A DNA stretch of 28,325 nucleotides from an uncultured Ruminococcus sp. (GTDB lineage Bacteria > Bacillota > Clostridia > Oscillospirales > Ruminococcaceae): positions 1 to 28,325 of the forward strand of contig URTF01000024.1 of NCBI GenBank assembly GCA_900550695.1, written 5' to 3'. The translations under genes and the position numbers were made by a program. The notes beneath the pieces are model-generated. The model was not told the DNA's origin. It did not search any database and saw nothing but the letters and a program-made list of their open reading frames with translations. Below, piece after piece: positions 1 to 8,016 of this stretch (the first letter of the stretch is position 1; every line of letters begins with the position of its first letter).

Positions 1-335
1 ATCTCATTTTCAATGCATCGTGAAGCGTAAGTCGCAAAGCGTGTGTTCTTTGAATAGTCGAATGATTCTACCGCCTTGATAAGACCTATCGTTCCGATAG
101 AAATAAGATCCTCGCTGTCACTCTGTGTATTGCTGTATTTCTTTACAATGTGCGCAACAAGACGGAGATTATGCTCGATAAGGCGGCTTCGTGCAGAGCT
201 GTCACCGCTTTTCATAAGCTCAAAACATTCTTCCTCCTGCTTGGCGGAAAGCGGCTTCGGGAATACTCCGCAGTTTTCAAAATGCAGTGCAAAAAACAGT
301 ATATTTTCAAGGAAAAAGCTTAAAAATCCAAACAT
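1..335 (-). CDS. sigK: SigK-type sporulation sigma factor, N-terminal part (cut by window edge)
   Basis: This is a sigma-70 family RNA polymerase subunit of the late mother-cell SigK/SigE type. I translated the minus strand by hand; 111 codons are visible before the gene runs off the window. Residues 1-18 (MFGFLSFFLENILFFALH) are hydrophobic, like the pro-sequence that keeps SigK inactive until SpoIVFB-type cleavage. The linker FPKPLS and the region 2 blocks IEHNLRLVAHIVKKY, DLISIGTIGLIKAV and ATYASRCIENE are classic for SigK. The ATG at 335 is preceded by only a weak purine-rich site. The divergent neighbour is a Cys-rich mini-protein, and a SpoVB-like flippase lies beyond it, so a sporulation context is plausible. 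Region 4 lies outside the window, so completeness, and a skin-type interruption, cannot be judged. Family assignment is strong; the exact paralogue is inferred. Confidence 0.88.
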   Translation of the reverse strand, partial: MFGFLSFFLENILFFALHFENCGVFPKPLSAKQEEECFELMKSGDSSARSRLIEHNLRLVAHIVKKYSNTQSDSEDLISIGTIGLIKAVESFDYSKNTRFATYASRCIENE

Positions 336-507
336 AATAACAGCCTGCTTTCAAATTATTTCTCTATATAAATATGTGAGCCTGAATATGTCCTATGCAA
401 AAAAACAGAACTCCAAGAAAAACACAAAAATCTGTGCCGAGATCATTATGATCAAGTTCGTCTGAATTTCAATATAAGAATTTTCAGTAACACAATTTTG
501 CACTCCG

Positions 508-515
508 CATAATAT
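508..515 (+). promoter_or_regulatory. possible SigK/SigE-like -10 element (CATAATAT)
   Basis: The octamer CATAATAT fits the CATAnnnT core of mother-cell sigma promoters. An AC dinucleotide lies 16 bases upstream (490-491), as expected for a SigK -35. No good sigma-A promoter is visible upstream of the small Cys-rich gene at 592. Such short motifs occur by chance in AT-rich DNA, so this is only a suggestion. Confidence 0.25.
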
Positions 516-591
516 GAACTATGAGCACCGCAAAAAAAGGATCACTTCCGAGCGGAGTTCAAATACATTTTATTTAAAGGAGTACATTACT

Positions 592-750
592 ATGTGCGGA
601 TTCAATTGCGGAAACAACAATTCTTCATGCTGGATCATCATTCTTCTCATTATCGTATGGGCTTGCTGCTGCAACGGCAACAACGGAAACAACGGCTGTG
701 GCTGCGGAAGCAACGATAACAACAACGGCTGTGGCTGCAGCTGCTGCTAA
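592..750 (+). CDS. small Cys/Gly/Asn-rich single-span membrane protein
   Basis: This encodes a 52-residue protein of unknown function. I chose the ATG at 592 because a strong AAAGGAG site lies at 576-582; an in-frame ATG at 514 has no such site. The N-terminus (MCGFNCGNNN) is followed by a hydrophobic span of about residues 13-25 (CWIIILLIIVWAC). The tail is rich in Asn, Gly and Cys (NGNNGNNGCGCG, then GCGCSCC). Twelve of 52 residues are Cys. The architecture of a short span plus low-complexity Cys/Gly tail recalls small spore-coat or YjcZ-like proteins of Firmicutes, but I cannot name a family. The neighbouring divergent sigK-like gene makes a spore or envelope role conceivable. A terminator follows 17 bases after the stop. 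It is probably real, given the ribosome binding site and terminator; its function is unknown. Confidence 0.8.
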   Translation: MCGFNCGNNNSSCWIIILLIIVWACCCNGNNGNNGCGCGSNDNNNGCGCSCC

Positions 751-760
751 ATCTCGGAGT

Positions 761-803
761 AAAAATACCCCTGCGGTGAAATATTGCCGCAGGGGCATTT
801 TTT
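761..803. terminator. bidirectional intrinsic terminator
   Basis: Perfect 9-bp arms CCCCTGCGG (768-776) and CCGCAGGGG (787-795) enclose a 10-base loop. An A-run lies on the left (761-765) and a T-run on the right (798-804), so the hairpin can stop transcription from both sides. It serves the plus-strand mini-gene and the convergent flippase gene, whose TAA stop (803-805) lies inside the T-run. Confidence 0.9.
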
Positions 804-2341
804 TATGAACGTGGTATCACTACCGAGATAAAGCCTGTGTTGTCCCCGAAAACAGCTTTTCCCGATTCGTAAAAAAGCAGAAATGCTATCGAAGCCGTGC
901 AGGTAAAAATGATCGCTTCAAACAAGGAATCAACGGGTGAAACAAGCTTAGTGACAGCCGATGCGATGACACAGCTTGCTGCGCTGTATACGAACGGGAT
1001 AAGTACAAAAAGCCGAAGTGAAAAGCGCACTCCCGACCATTTGCAAACGGCGGCAATGCGGACGATATTGCTGTAAATATTGCTTGCGTAATACGAGATG
1101 AGCACACCGACAAAGCCGTAAAAATGGACAAACACCGCAACGCAGGCTATCCTTATTACATATTCGCAGAGCGAGTTGAACGTGGAAAAATTCTGCTTTC
1201 CAAGACCCTTCAGAATACATTCAAGAACGATTTCAAGGTATATGAACGGAACAACGGGGAACATCTTTACAAGCGTTTCGCCGACGAGAGTATCGGACGG
1301 ACATATTATATTTCCGATATCTTTTCCCGCAAATAAAAAAATCCCGCCGATGAAAAACGAGTATATGAATGAGCTTGTCAGTGCTTTGGAAACAAGACTT
1401 TTCACACGCTCTTTGTTGTTCGATGAATTCGCTCTTGCGATCTCGGGCATAAGAACATTTGAAAGCGCTGTCAGTATCACTGACGGGAAAAATATCGTCG
1501 GGATTATCATAGCTTCAAACATACCGTATTCGCTCATCGCACGGTCAGCCGAATCATTGTGCTTGACAAGCGCTATCGGTACAAGAATGTCATTCGCAGT
1601 TGAAAGTATCATCTGAACATAACCGCTCGCAAGTATCGGGAGCGAAAGCTTAAGATATTTCCCGAACCTGTCAAGCTTGGGCTTTGCACAGGGCAGGCGG
1701 GAGAATCCGACATATTCCGAAGCGTATTTTACAAGATAAAAGATCAGGCTCACAAATTCGCCCAACAATATTGAAGCCGCAATAAGGATATAAATATCGT
1801 ACCCTCTGTCAATAAGGAAAACTACCGATATCAGCAGAGCAGTCCATTTTGCCGCAAATTCGGTCACATCGCCGAGGCAGGGAATATTGACCTTTCGCAC
1901 GGCGTTGAAATAACCCTTTATGCACGAACCGACCGCAGCAAAAGGCAGTGAAAGCGCTATCAGCCTTATCGGCGAGGAAAGGTCTATCTTTCCTCCTGAA
2001 AGCAAGGATATTTTTTCGGCGAATACAAACGAAATCACCATAAAAAAGCAGGACAGCGCAAGCGAAAAGCCGAGCGAGTATCTCATTATCACAGTATAAT
2101 TCCGGTTGCCGCAGCCCGTTTCCTCCGAAACGAGCCTGCTTGTGGAAATGAAAATGTTTCCGTTCGCAAGCACCATAATGAAACCGAAAAGTGTAAAAAT
2201 AAGCGTCATTATGCCGACCGAAGCCGTGCCGAGCTTGCTCGATATGAGCGAATTAAGAAAAATTCCAAGTCCCTGTAATATCAATGAAACAAAAGTAAGT
2301 CGAAACGTGTCTTTTGCCATTTTATTTATATAAAATTTCAT
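803..2341 (-). CDS. SpoVB/MATE-like oligosaccharide flippase, integral membrane
   Basis: This 512-residue protein belongs to the MOP (multidrug/oligosaccharidyl-lipid/polysaccharide) flippase superfamily. It has about 13-14 hydrophobic segments spread over its whole length and few charged loops. The segment YVQMILSTANDILVPIALV around residues 240-260 resembles the SpoVB family, which flips lipid-linked cell-wall precursors during spore cortex formation. The start at 2341 has an AGGT site about 8 bases upstream; a second ATG seven codons in (MAKDTF) is possible. It is transcribed away from murD, and its 3' end sits on the shared terminator. Membership of the flippase superfamily is secure. A specific SpoVB role in sporulation is inferred from family resemblance and the nearby sigK-like gene; other polysaccharide exporters in the same superfamily cannot be excluded. 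Confidence 0.82.
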   Translation of the reverse strand: MKFYINKMAKDTFRLTFVSLILQGLGIFLNSLISSKLGTASVGIMTLIFTLFGFIMVLANGNIFISTSRLVSEETGCGNRNYTVIMRYSLGFSLALSCFFMVISFVFAEKISLLSGGKIDLSSPIRLIALSLPFAAVGSCIKGYFNAVRKVNIPCLGDVTEFAAKWTALLISVVFLIDRGYDIYILIAASILLGEFVSLIFYLVKYASEYVGFSRLPCAKPKLDRFGKYLKLSLPILASGYVQMILSTANDILVPIALVKHNDSADRAMSEYGMFEAMIIPTIFFPSVILTALSNVLMPEIARANSSNNKERVKSLVSKALTSSFIYSFFIGGIFLFAGKDIGNIICPSDTLVGETLVKMFPVVPFIYLEIVLECILKGLGKQNFSTFNSLCEYVIRIACVAVFVHFYGFVGVLISYYASNIYSNIVRIAAVCKWSGVRFSLRLFVLIPFVYSAASCVIASAVTKLVSPVDSLFEAIIFTCTASIAFLLFYESGKAVFGDNTGFISVVIPRS

Positions 2342-2400
2342 TCAGTTTACCTCATTTCTTAGTTAAATCTATGAAAATCAAGGCAATTCTATGCAAAATC

Positions 2401-2429
2401 TTGATATTTTGAGAAATGATGTATATAAT
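2401..2429 (+). promoter_or_regulatory. sigma-A promoter of murD
   Basis: A -35 box TTGATA (2401-2406), a 17-base spacer and a perfect -10 TATAAT (2424-2429) are present. The predicted transcript would begin near 2436. That rules out the in-frame ATG at 2434 as the murD start. Confidence 0.8.
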
Positions 2430-2490
2430 ATAAGTGTATGATTATTTTCAGGGACTTATTATGTCCCTACATAGAAAAGACGGTGTATTT

Positions 2491-3882
2491 ATGACAAAAG
2501 CAGAAGCTTTTTTTGCTGAAATGAAAAATAAAAAGGTCGCCCTTATCGGTACGGGCGTGAGCCATATCGACCTTATCGGGCTTCTTTTGAAAAAGAATAT
2601 AGATGTTACTGTATGCGATAAAAAATCAAGAGCGGAAATGGGCGAGCTTGCGGATAAGCTTGAAAGGGGCGGCGCAAAGCTCTCACTCGGCGAAAACTAT
2701 CTTGATGCTATATATAAGTCGGACGTTGTTTTCAGAACTCCGGGAATGTACTTTCTTTCGCCCGAATTACAGAAAGCAAGAGATATGGGGATCGTCGTTA
2801 CTTCCGAAATGGAGGTTTTCTTCGACCTTTGCCCCTGTAAAATTTATGGCATAACGGGAACGGACGGAAAGACCACCACAACAACGATCATCACCGAAAT
2901 GCTTGAACGCAGCGGTAAAAAAGTCCACAAGGGCGGCAATATCGGACGCGCTCTTCTTCCGATAATCGAAGAGATATCACCCGATGATATCGCAGTTGTT
3001 GAGCTTTCGAGCTTCCAGCTCATAAGTATGAGAAAGTCACCCGATACGGCGATAATCACCAATATTTATCCCGATCATCTCAACGTTCACAAGTCTATGG
3101 AAGAATACATCGGTGCGAAGAAAAATCTTATCCTGCACCAGAATGCTTTCTCCAAGACCGTACTTAATCTTGATAACGAAAGGACTAATGCGCTTTCGGG
3201 CGAAGTGAGAGGAAACCTGCTTAAATTCAGCAGACTTTCAAAGCCGCAGAGAGGTTCGTTCCTCGATGAAAACGGCTGGCTCTGCTTCACGGACGGGGAT
3301 AAGACCGAAAAGCTCGTCCACAAGGACAGCATAAAGATCCCCGGACTTCACAACGTTGAAAATTACCTTGCGGCTATTGCGGCGGTTTACGGTGATGTTT
3401 CTGCTGATGCTATCCGTGAAACGGCTGAAAGCTTCGGCGGCGTTGAGCATAGAATAGAATTTGTCCGTGAGCTTGACGGCGTTAAATATTATAATGACAG
3501 CATCGCAACAAGTCCCGTCAGCGTTATCGCAGGACTTAATGCTTTCAGCCAAAAGCTTATCGTTATCGCAGGAGGTTCGGATAAAAAGCTCGACTACACA
3601 ACAATGTCCGAAGCTATAAACAACAAGGTCAAGGCGCTTATCCTCCTCGGTGCGACGGCGGATAAGATCGAAGCTGCGGTCAAGGGCTACAGCGGCTATG
3701 ACGAAAACAACTGCCGCATCTATCGAGTTGAAACAATGGAAGATGCCGTTGCAAAGACTCGTGAAATTGCCAAGAACGGTGATATCGTTACACTTTCGCC
3801 TGCAAGCGCAAGCTTCGACCACTACAAGAACTTTGAAGAGCGAGGAAAGCACTATAAGGGCATCGTAAACGCTTTGAATTGA
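2491..3882 (+). CDS. murD: UDP-N-acetylmuramoyl-L-alanine--D-glutamate ligase
   Basis: MurD adds D-glutamate to UDP-MurNAc-L-Ala with ATP in the cytoplasm, as the second amino acid of the peptidoglycan stem peptide. The 463-residue product has the expected length. It shows an N-terminal Rossmann-like UDP-binding domain (VALIGTGVSHIDL, residues 16-28), the Mur ligase P-loop ITGTDGKTTTT (121-131), the central NIYPDHLNVH motif, and the C-terminal YNDSIATSP and FKNFEERG-type (here YKNFEERGKHY) signatures. I chose the ATG at 2491; an in-frame ATG at 2461 is possible and would add ten residues. Neither has a strong ribosome binding site. It is the first gene of a unit continuing into two peptidase genes, the next starting 10 bases after its stop. 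This is a confident assignment. Confidence 0.95.
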   Translation: MTKAEAFFAEMKNKKVALIGTGVSHIDLIGLLLKKNIDVTVCDKKSRAEMGELADKLERGGAKLSLGENYLDAIYKSDVVFRTPGMYFLSPELQKARDMGIVVTSEMEVFFDLCPCKIYGITGTDGKTTTTTIITEMLERSGKKVHKGGNIGRALLPIIEEISPDDIAVVELSSFQLISMRKSPDTAIITNIYPDHLNVHKSMEEYIGAKKNLILHQNAFSKTVLNLDNERTNALSGEVRGNLLKFSRLSKPQRGSFLDENGWLCFTDGDKTEKLVHKDSIKIPGLHNVENYLAAIAAVYGDVSADAIRETAESFGGVEHRIEFVRELDGVKYYNDSIATSPVSVIAGLNAFSQKLIVIAGGSDKKLDYTTMSEAINNKVKALILLGATADKIEAAVKGYSGYDENNCRIYRVETMEDAVAKTREIAKNGDIVTLSPASASFDHYKNFEERGKHYKGIVNALN

Positions 3883-3891
3883 GGAACGAAA

Positions 3892-4911
3892 ATGAATTTA
3901 AAAGAAGTTATAAAAAACCTTGCAGATGCAAGCGGGGTTTCGGGTGATGAAAACGAAGCCGCAAAGCTTGCACTCGGCTATCTGAAAGAATTTACGGACG
4001 ATTGCTATATAAAGAACAACTGCGTTTTCGGCAATTTTGGCAAGCGTGAAAAGGGCAAGCCGCATATCCTGCTTGATGCACACATTGACCGGATCGGTTT
4101 TGTAGTAACGTTCATCACCGATGACGGCTTTATCAAAATAGCAAACTGCGGCGGCATAGACAGACGGCTTTTGCTCGCACAGCAGGTAAAAATCCTCGGC
4201 AAAAAAGATGTTTACGGAGTTATCTGCTCGATCCCTCCGCATCTTGAAAAGAAGTCGGACGAGGGCAAGGTTCCCGAGTATTCCGATATCTGCATCGATG
4301 TCGGAATGACAAAGGAAGAAGCCGAAAAGGTAATATCTCAGGGCGACAAAATAGTATTTTTGCAGAAGTGCCAGGATATGCAGGGCGACAGAATATCCGG
4401 GGCGGCTCTTGATGACCGCTGCGGTGTTGCCTGTCTGCTCCGTGCGGCTGAAATGCTGAAAAATGAAACGCTTGACTGCTCATATACGATAATGTTCTCA
4501 TCGCAGGAGGAAGTCGGCGAAAGGGGCGCAAAGATCGGCGTTTATGACGTTGACCCCGATATCGCGATCGCAGTTGACGTAAGCTTTGCTCTTACTCCAG
4601 ATGATTCCGAACTCAAATGCGGAAAAATGGGCAAGGGAACGATGATAGGCGTTGCGCCGACGCTCGACCGTGAGCTTTCCGTCCGAATGAAAGAAGTTGC
4701 CGCAAAAAATGAACTTCCTTATCAGATAGAAGTTATGAATGACGAAACGGGAACAAATGCCGACAGATTTTCCGTCAATGCAGGCGGTGTAAAGGCTGTA
4801 ACATTGTCAATACCGCTCAAATATATGCATACGCCCGTTGAGGTCATTTCCGTTTTGGACGTTGAAAACACAGCGAAGCTTATCACTGCATATATCAAGG
4901 AGGTGTGCTGA
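3892..4911 (+). CDS. M42 family metallo-aminopeptidase (copy 1)
   Basis: This is a cytoplasmic di-metal aminopeptidase of the M42 (TET/glutamyl aminopeptidase, YsdC-like) family, which trims peptides. The 339-residue protein keeps all expected metal and catalytic residues: H64 and D66 in AHIDRIG, D174/D175 in ALDDRCG, E206/E207 in SSQEEVGERGA, D229 in VDVSFA, and H313 in YMHTPVE. A GAGGA site overlaps the murD stop (3881-3885). The Arg in AHIDRIG replaces the usual Glu of AHMDEIG, a non-ligand position. The gene is directly followed, one base after its stop, by a second M42 gene of identical length. Specificity (Glu/Asp versus broad) cannot be read from sequence. The family call is secure. 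Confidence 0.92.
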   Translation: MNLKEVIKNLADASGVSGDENEAAKLALGYLKEFTDDCYIKNNCVFGNFGKREKGKPHILLDAHIDRIGFVVTFITDDGFIKIANCGGIDRRLLLAQQVKILGKKDVYGVICSIPPHLEKKSDEGKVPEYSDICIDVGMTKEEAEKVISQGDKIVFLQKCQDMQGDRISGAALDDRCGVACLLRAAEMLKNETLDCSYTIMFSSQEEVGERGAKIGVYDVDPDIAIAVDVSFALTPDDSELKCGKMGKGTMIGVAPTLDRELSVRMKEVAAKNELPYQIEVMNDETGTNADRFSVNAGGVKAVTLSIPLKYMHTPVEVISVLDVENTAKLITAYIKEVC

Positions 4912-4912
4912 A

Positions 4913-5932
4913 ATGGAGTTCACTTCACTTTTAAAGGAACTTTGCGCTCTTAACGGTACTTCGGGCGATGAAAAAAATGTCCGTGAATATATCATCGGAA
5001 AGATAAAGGGCAAGTGCGAATATAAGGTCGATAATCTCGGAAACCTTATCGCATATAAAAAGGGCAGAAAAACACCTGCGAAAAAGCTTATGATATCCGC
5101 ACACATGGACGAAGTCGGAATGATAGTTACCTCCGTTAAGTCGGACGGAACGCTGACATTTTCACCCGTTGGCGGAATCGACGCAAGAGTTGTTATCGGA
5201 CGGAACGTTCGCATCGGTGACATTCACGGTGTTATCGGCTCAAAGGCTGTGCATAATCTTTCTTCTTCCGAAAGAAACAAAGCCGCTGAATTTTCGGGAC
5301 TTTATATCGACATCGGAACGGAGGGCAAGGAAGAAACAGAAAAGCTTGTTTCACTTGGAGATTATGTTTACTTCGATTCCGAGATATTGTCGCTCGGCGA
5401 AGATATGCTTTGCTCAAAGGCAATCGATGACCGCTTCGGCTGTGCTGTGATGATAATGCTCATCAACAGTGAGTTGGAATACGACGTGACTTTCACGTTC
5501 GTCGTTCAGGAAGAAGTCGGTCTGAGAGGTGCAAGGGCAGCTGCCTTTACAGTTGAGCCTGATTTTGCTATTGTGCTTGAATCAACAACTGCTGCAGATA
5601 TCCCTCTTGCGAGCGGCGCTGAACGCTGCTGCGAACTTGGAAAAGGTCCTGTTGTTTCGTATATGGACAGATCGACCATCTATGACCGTGAGCTTTTTGA
5701 AATTTCCAAGCAGATAGCTGCCGAGAACAATATCCCGTGGCAGACAAAAACTATGGTAGCAGGCGGAAACGACAGCGGAGCTATCCATATCACAAAGGGC
5801 GGCGTGAGAACGCTTGCGATTTCTATCCCGTGCCGTTATCTCCATTCACCTGCGAGTGCGGCGAGATTATCCGATATGGAAAATTCGCTTAAACTCACCG
5901 AGCTTATGATAAAAAAGGTGTGCGAGCTTTGA
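4913..5932 (+). CDS. M42 family metallo-aminopeptidase (copy 2)
   Basis: This second 339-residue M42 peptidase is a diverged paralogue of the gene just upstream. The visible active-site residues are H64 and D66 in SAHMDEVG, D172/D173 in AIDDRFG, E200/E201 in VVQEEVGLRGA, and H311 in RYLHSPA. The fourth metal ligand is Glu (E223 in VLESTTAAD) where copy 1 has Asp; an acidic residue is kept, so activity is expected. I chose the ATG at 4913 because a near-perfect AAGGAGGTG site lies at 4898-4906, although the frame is open upstream to 4838. The two copies probably form homo- or hetero-oligomeric TET-like particles with different specificities; that is inference. The gene end overlaps the start of the acetyltransferase gene. 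Confidence 0.92.
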   Translation: MEFTSLLKELCALNGTSGDEKNVREYIIGKIKGKCEYKVDNLGNLIAYKKGRKTPAKKLMISAHMDEVGMIVTSVKSDGTLTFSPVGGIDARVVIGRNVRIGDIHGVIGSKAVHNLSSSERNKAAEFSGLYIDIGTEGKEETEKLVSLGDYVYFDSEILSLGEDMLCSKAIDDRFGCAVMIMLINSELEYDVTFTFVVQEEVGLRGARAAAFTVEPDFAIVLESTTAADIPLASGAERCCELGKGPVVSYMDRSTIYDRELFEISKQIAAENNIPWQTKTMVAGGNDSGAIHITKGGVRTLAISIPCRYLHSPASAARLSDMENSLKLTELMIKKVCEL

Positions 5933-6639
5933 TAAAGCGAATTTTTGACACAGATATAAAGCTTTCGGAAAGCTATTACGGTTATAAGATCCGCTCTTTG
6001 CTCAATGCCTACGGTACAAGCTATGATTTTTGCAAATTGTACACGAACGAAGAGGGCGGAACGATACTCACATACAACAGTGCATTGATCGCTGACGGCA
6101 GCTTTGACGAAAGCGAGCTTGACGGCTTTATTGAGATGCTTTGTCCCATAACGGTCGAAGCTCCTGCGGATATCCGCCTTGATTTGAGCGATGATTATGT
6201 TCAGACAGAACGGACGCTGTTCAAAGCACCTAAAGGCTTGTCCTGCGGCGAAGCGATCGATGTAAAGCGTAATGCCTTTATATCCGACTGCTTTCTGATA
6301 ATATCGGAAGCATTCGGTATAATTGGGTTTGACGAATGGTATGTTGATATTTCACATAAGATCAGACACGGCGTTTCCGATATATATCTTTATAAAACAA
6401 CAACAGTCACAAAATCATTCGATATAAACGGATTTGTCTTTCTTTCGCATATTGCGACCGCAAGTGCGGACAGAGGGCAGGGAAATGCAGCAAGGCTCAT
6501 AAAACAGCTTTGCGGACAATATGAAAAAGAATGTAAAGAAGTATATCTTTACAGCAAGAAAGAGCGGTACACGTTCTATCAGTCACTTGGATTTGAACCA
6601 ATACTTACAGATACAGTTTATGAAATAATGAAAAGATGA
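5929..6639 (+). CDS. GNAT family N-acetyltransferase with long N-terminal extension
   Basis: This is a 236-residue protein with a GNAT fold in its C-terminal half. The acetyl-CoA binding motif is SADRGQGNAARLIKQL at about residues 185-200, followed by the typical end YSKKERYTFYQSLGFEP. The N-terminal ~100 residues are not a recognisable domain. I prefer a TTG start at 5929, which overlaps the stop of the preceding peptidase and has AAGGTG eight bases upstream; a GTG at 5920 is the alternative, adding three residues. Substrate is unknown. The position between peptidases and a PLP enzyme suggests amino-acid or peptide metabolism, but nothing in the sequence proves it. Confidence 0.8.
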   Translation: MIKRIFDTDIKLSESYYGYKIRSLLNAYGTSYDFCKLYTNEEGGTILTYNSALIADGSFDESELDGFIEMLCPITVEAPADIRLDLSDDYVQTERTLFKAPKGLSCGEAIDVKRNAFISDCFLIISEAFGIIGFDEWYVDISHKIRHGVSDIYLYKTTTVTKSFDINGFVFLSHIATASADRGQGNAARLIKQLCGQYEKECKEVYLYSKKERYTFYQSLGFEPILTDTVYEIMKR

Positions 6640-6654
6640 GAGGTACATTTTAAA

Positions 6655-7953
6655 ATGGCAGAAATTTTTGATCCGAAGCCCATTGTAAAAAAGGGCTTTG
6701 AGTTTGACGAAAGAATTTTGAAGCTTGCTGAAAAAGCAGAAGCGGAATGCAGCGAGGAATTTGCGCTTGCGGAAAAGATCGCACGAAAGAACAGCGAAAA
6801 GGTTCTCTATGCATTTATCAATAATAAAGTCAGTTCGGCTTGCCTTGTCGGCACAACGGGTTATGGCTATGATGATGTCGGCAGAGATACGCTCGACAAG
6901 GTTTATGCCGAGGTCATGGGCGCAGAGGACGCTCTTGTCCGTCACTCATTCGTTTCGGGAACACACGCACTCACAGTTGCGCTTTTCGGCGTTCTCAGAA
7001 CAGGTGACAAGCTTGTCAGCTTGACAGGTAAGCCTTATGATACGCTTGAAGAAGTTATCGGCATCAGAGGAAACGGAAACGGTTCTCTTAAAGATTTCGG
7101 AGTTGAGTACGATCAGATAGATTTTCTCCCTGACGGAAAGCCGAATCTTGCCGATATCTTTATGAAAGTAAAGGACGCAAAGGTAGCATACATACAGCGT
7201 TCCAGAGGATATGCGCTTCGTCCGACGCTTACTGTCGAGGATATCGCCGAGATCGTAAAGAGCGTTAAAAACGCAAACCCGAATGCTATTATAATGGTAG
7301 ATAACTGCTACGGCGAATTCGTTGAGGAGGCAGAGCCGCTTTCTGTCGGCGCAGACCTTATCATCGGTTCGCTTATCAAGAACCCCGGCGCAGGAATTGC
7401 CGAAACGGGAGGATATATTGCAGGCAAAAAGAAGCTTGTTGAGCTTTGCTCCTACAGAATGACCTGCGTTGGTATGGGCAAGGAAGTTGGCTGCACACTC
7501 AACCAGAACAAGCTTATGTATCAGGGACTTTTGCTCGCCCCCGAAGTCGTTTGCAGCGCTGTAAAGACAGCTATCTTTACAGGTAAGATAATGACGATGC
7601 TCGGATTTGAGTGCCTTCCTGCACAGGGTGCTAAGAGGGGAGATATCATCACGACCGTTCTTATGAAGAATTCCGAGAACCTTGTTGCATTCTGTCAGGG
7701 AATACAGAAAGGCTCACCTATCGACAGCTATGTAACTCCCGAGCCTTGGGATATGCCCGGCTATGATTCTCAGGTAATTATGGCGGCAGGTGCATTCAAT
7801 ATGGGTGCGTCTATCGAGCTTTCCGCCGATGCACCTCTCCGTGAGCCGTTCGCAGCTTATGTTCAGGGCGGACTTACATTCCCCGTGGCAAGACTTGGCG
7901 TTCTTACAGCCATTCAGGAAATGTATGATAAGCACTGCATCAGAATAGTCTGA
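6655..7953 (+). CDS. ynbB: YnbB-type PLP-dependent protein (methionine gamma-lyase / 'aluminium resistance' family)
   Basis: This is a fold-type I PLP enzyme of 432 residues, the length of the YnbB family. Visible features are the cofactor-stacking region SGTHAL (101-106), the PLP Asp in VDNCYGEF (D216), and the Schiff-base Lys in IIGSLIKNPGAG (K242). The long C-terminal part ends with FPVARLGVLTAIQEMYDK. The family is annotated as methionine gamma-lyase-like or as aluminium resistance protein; the true reaction is unsettled, so I do not assert a substrate. A GAGGT site precedes the ATG at 11-base spacing. In B. subtilis the homologue neighbours glnRA; here it is the last gene of the murD unit and is followed by a terminator-like hairpin. 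Confidence 0.88.
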   Translation: MAEIFDPKPIVKKGFEFDERILKLAEKAEAECSEEFALAEKIARKNSEKVLYAFINNKVSSACLVGTTGYGYDDVGRDTLDKVYAEVMGAEDALVRHSFVSGTHALTVALFGVLRTGDKLVSLTGKPYDTLEEVIGIRGNGNGSLKDFGVEYDQIDFLPDGKPNLADIFMKVKDAKVAYIQRSRGYALRPTLTVEDIAEIVKSVKNANPNAIIMVDNCYGEFVEEAEPLSVGADLIIGSLIKNPGAGIAETGGYIAGKKKLVELCSYRMTCVGMGKEVGCTLNQNKLMYQGLLLAPEVVCSAVKTAIFTGKIMTMLGFECLPAQGAKRGDIITTVLMKNSENLVAFCQGIQKGSPIDSYVTPEPWDMPGYDSQVIMAAGAFNMGASIELSADAPLREPFAAYVQGGLTFPVARLGVLTAIQEMYDKHCIRIV

Positions 7954-7961
7954 ATTATATT

Positions 7962-7991
7962 GGGGTCTGTGTGGAACAGACTCCGATTTTT
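7962..7991 (+). terminator. intrinsic terminator-like hairpin between ynbB and gatC
   Basis: A nine-pair stem runs from 7962-7970 (GGGGTCTGT) to 7976-7984 (ACAGACTCC), with one G-T pair and a 5-base loop. A short T-run follows (7987-7991). It ends only about 11 bases before the gatC ribosome binding site and no promoter fits between, so it may be a partial terminator allowing read-through, or gatC may have a promoter inside ynbB. Confidence 0.65.
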
Positions 7992-8016
7992 ATGGGAAGA
8001 TAAAGAGGAAATCTAT

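Noticed and set aside
441..453. Palindrome GATCATTATGATC between sigK and the Cys-rich gene
   Set aside because: Perfect but short, in AT-rich DNA, and no match to an operator I know; not enough to call a site.
76..465. 129-codon plus-strand open frame at the left edge
   Set aside because: It is antisense to the sigK-like gene; the minus-strand frame matches conserved sigma region 2.
2342..2400. Possible promoter for the minus-strand flippase (TTGCCT / TAACTA or CATAGAAT)
   Set aside because: Spacings of 15 or fewer bases and poor boxes; no candidate stands out, so none was annotated.
3238..3852. 204-codon minus-strand frame inside murD
   Set aside because: Antisense shadow; Cys/Val-rich translation without domain pattern or ribosome binding site.
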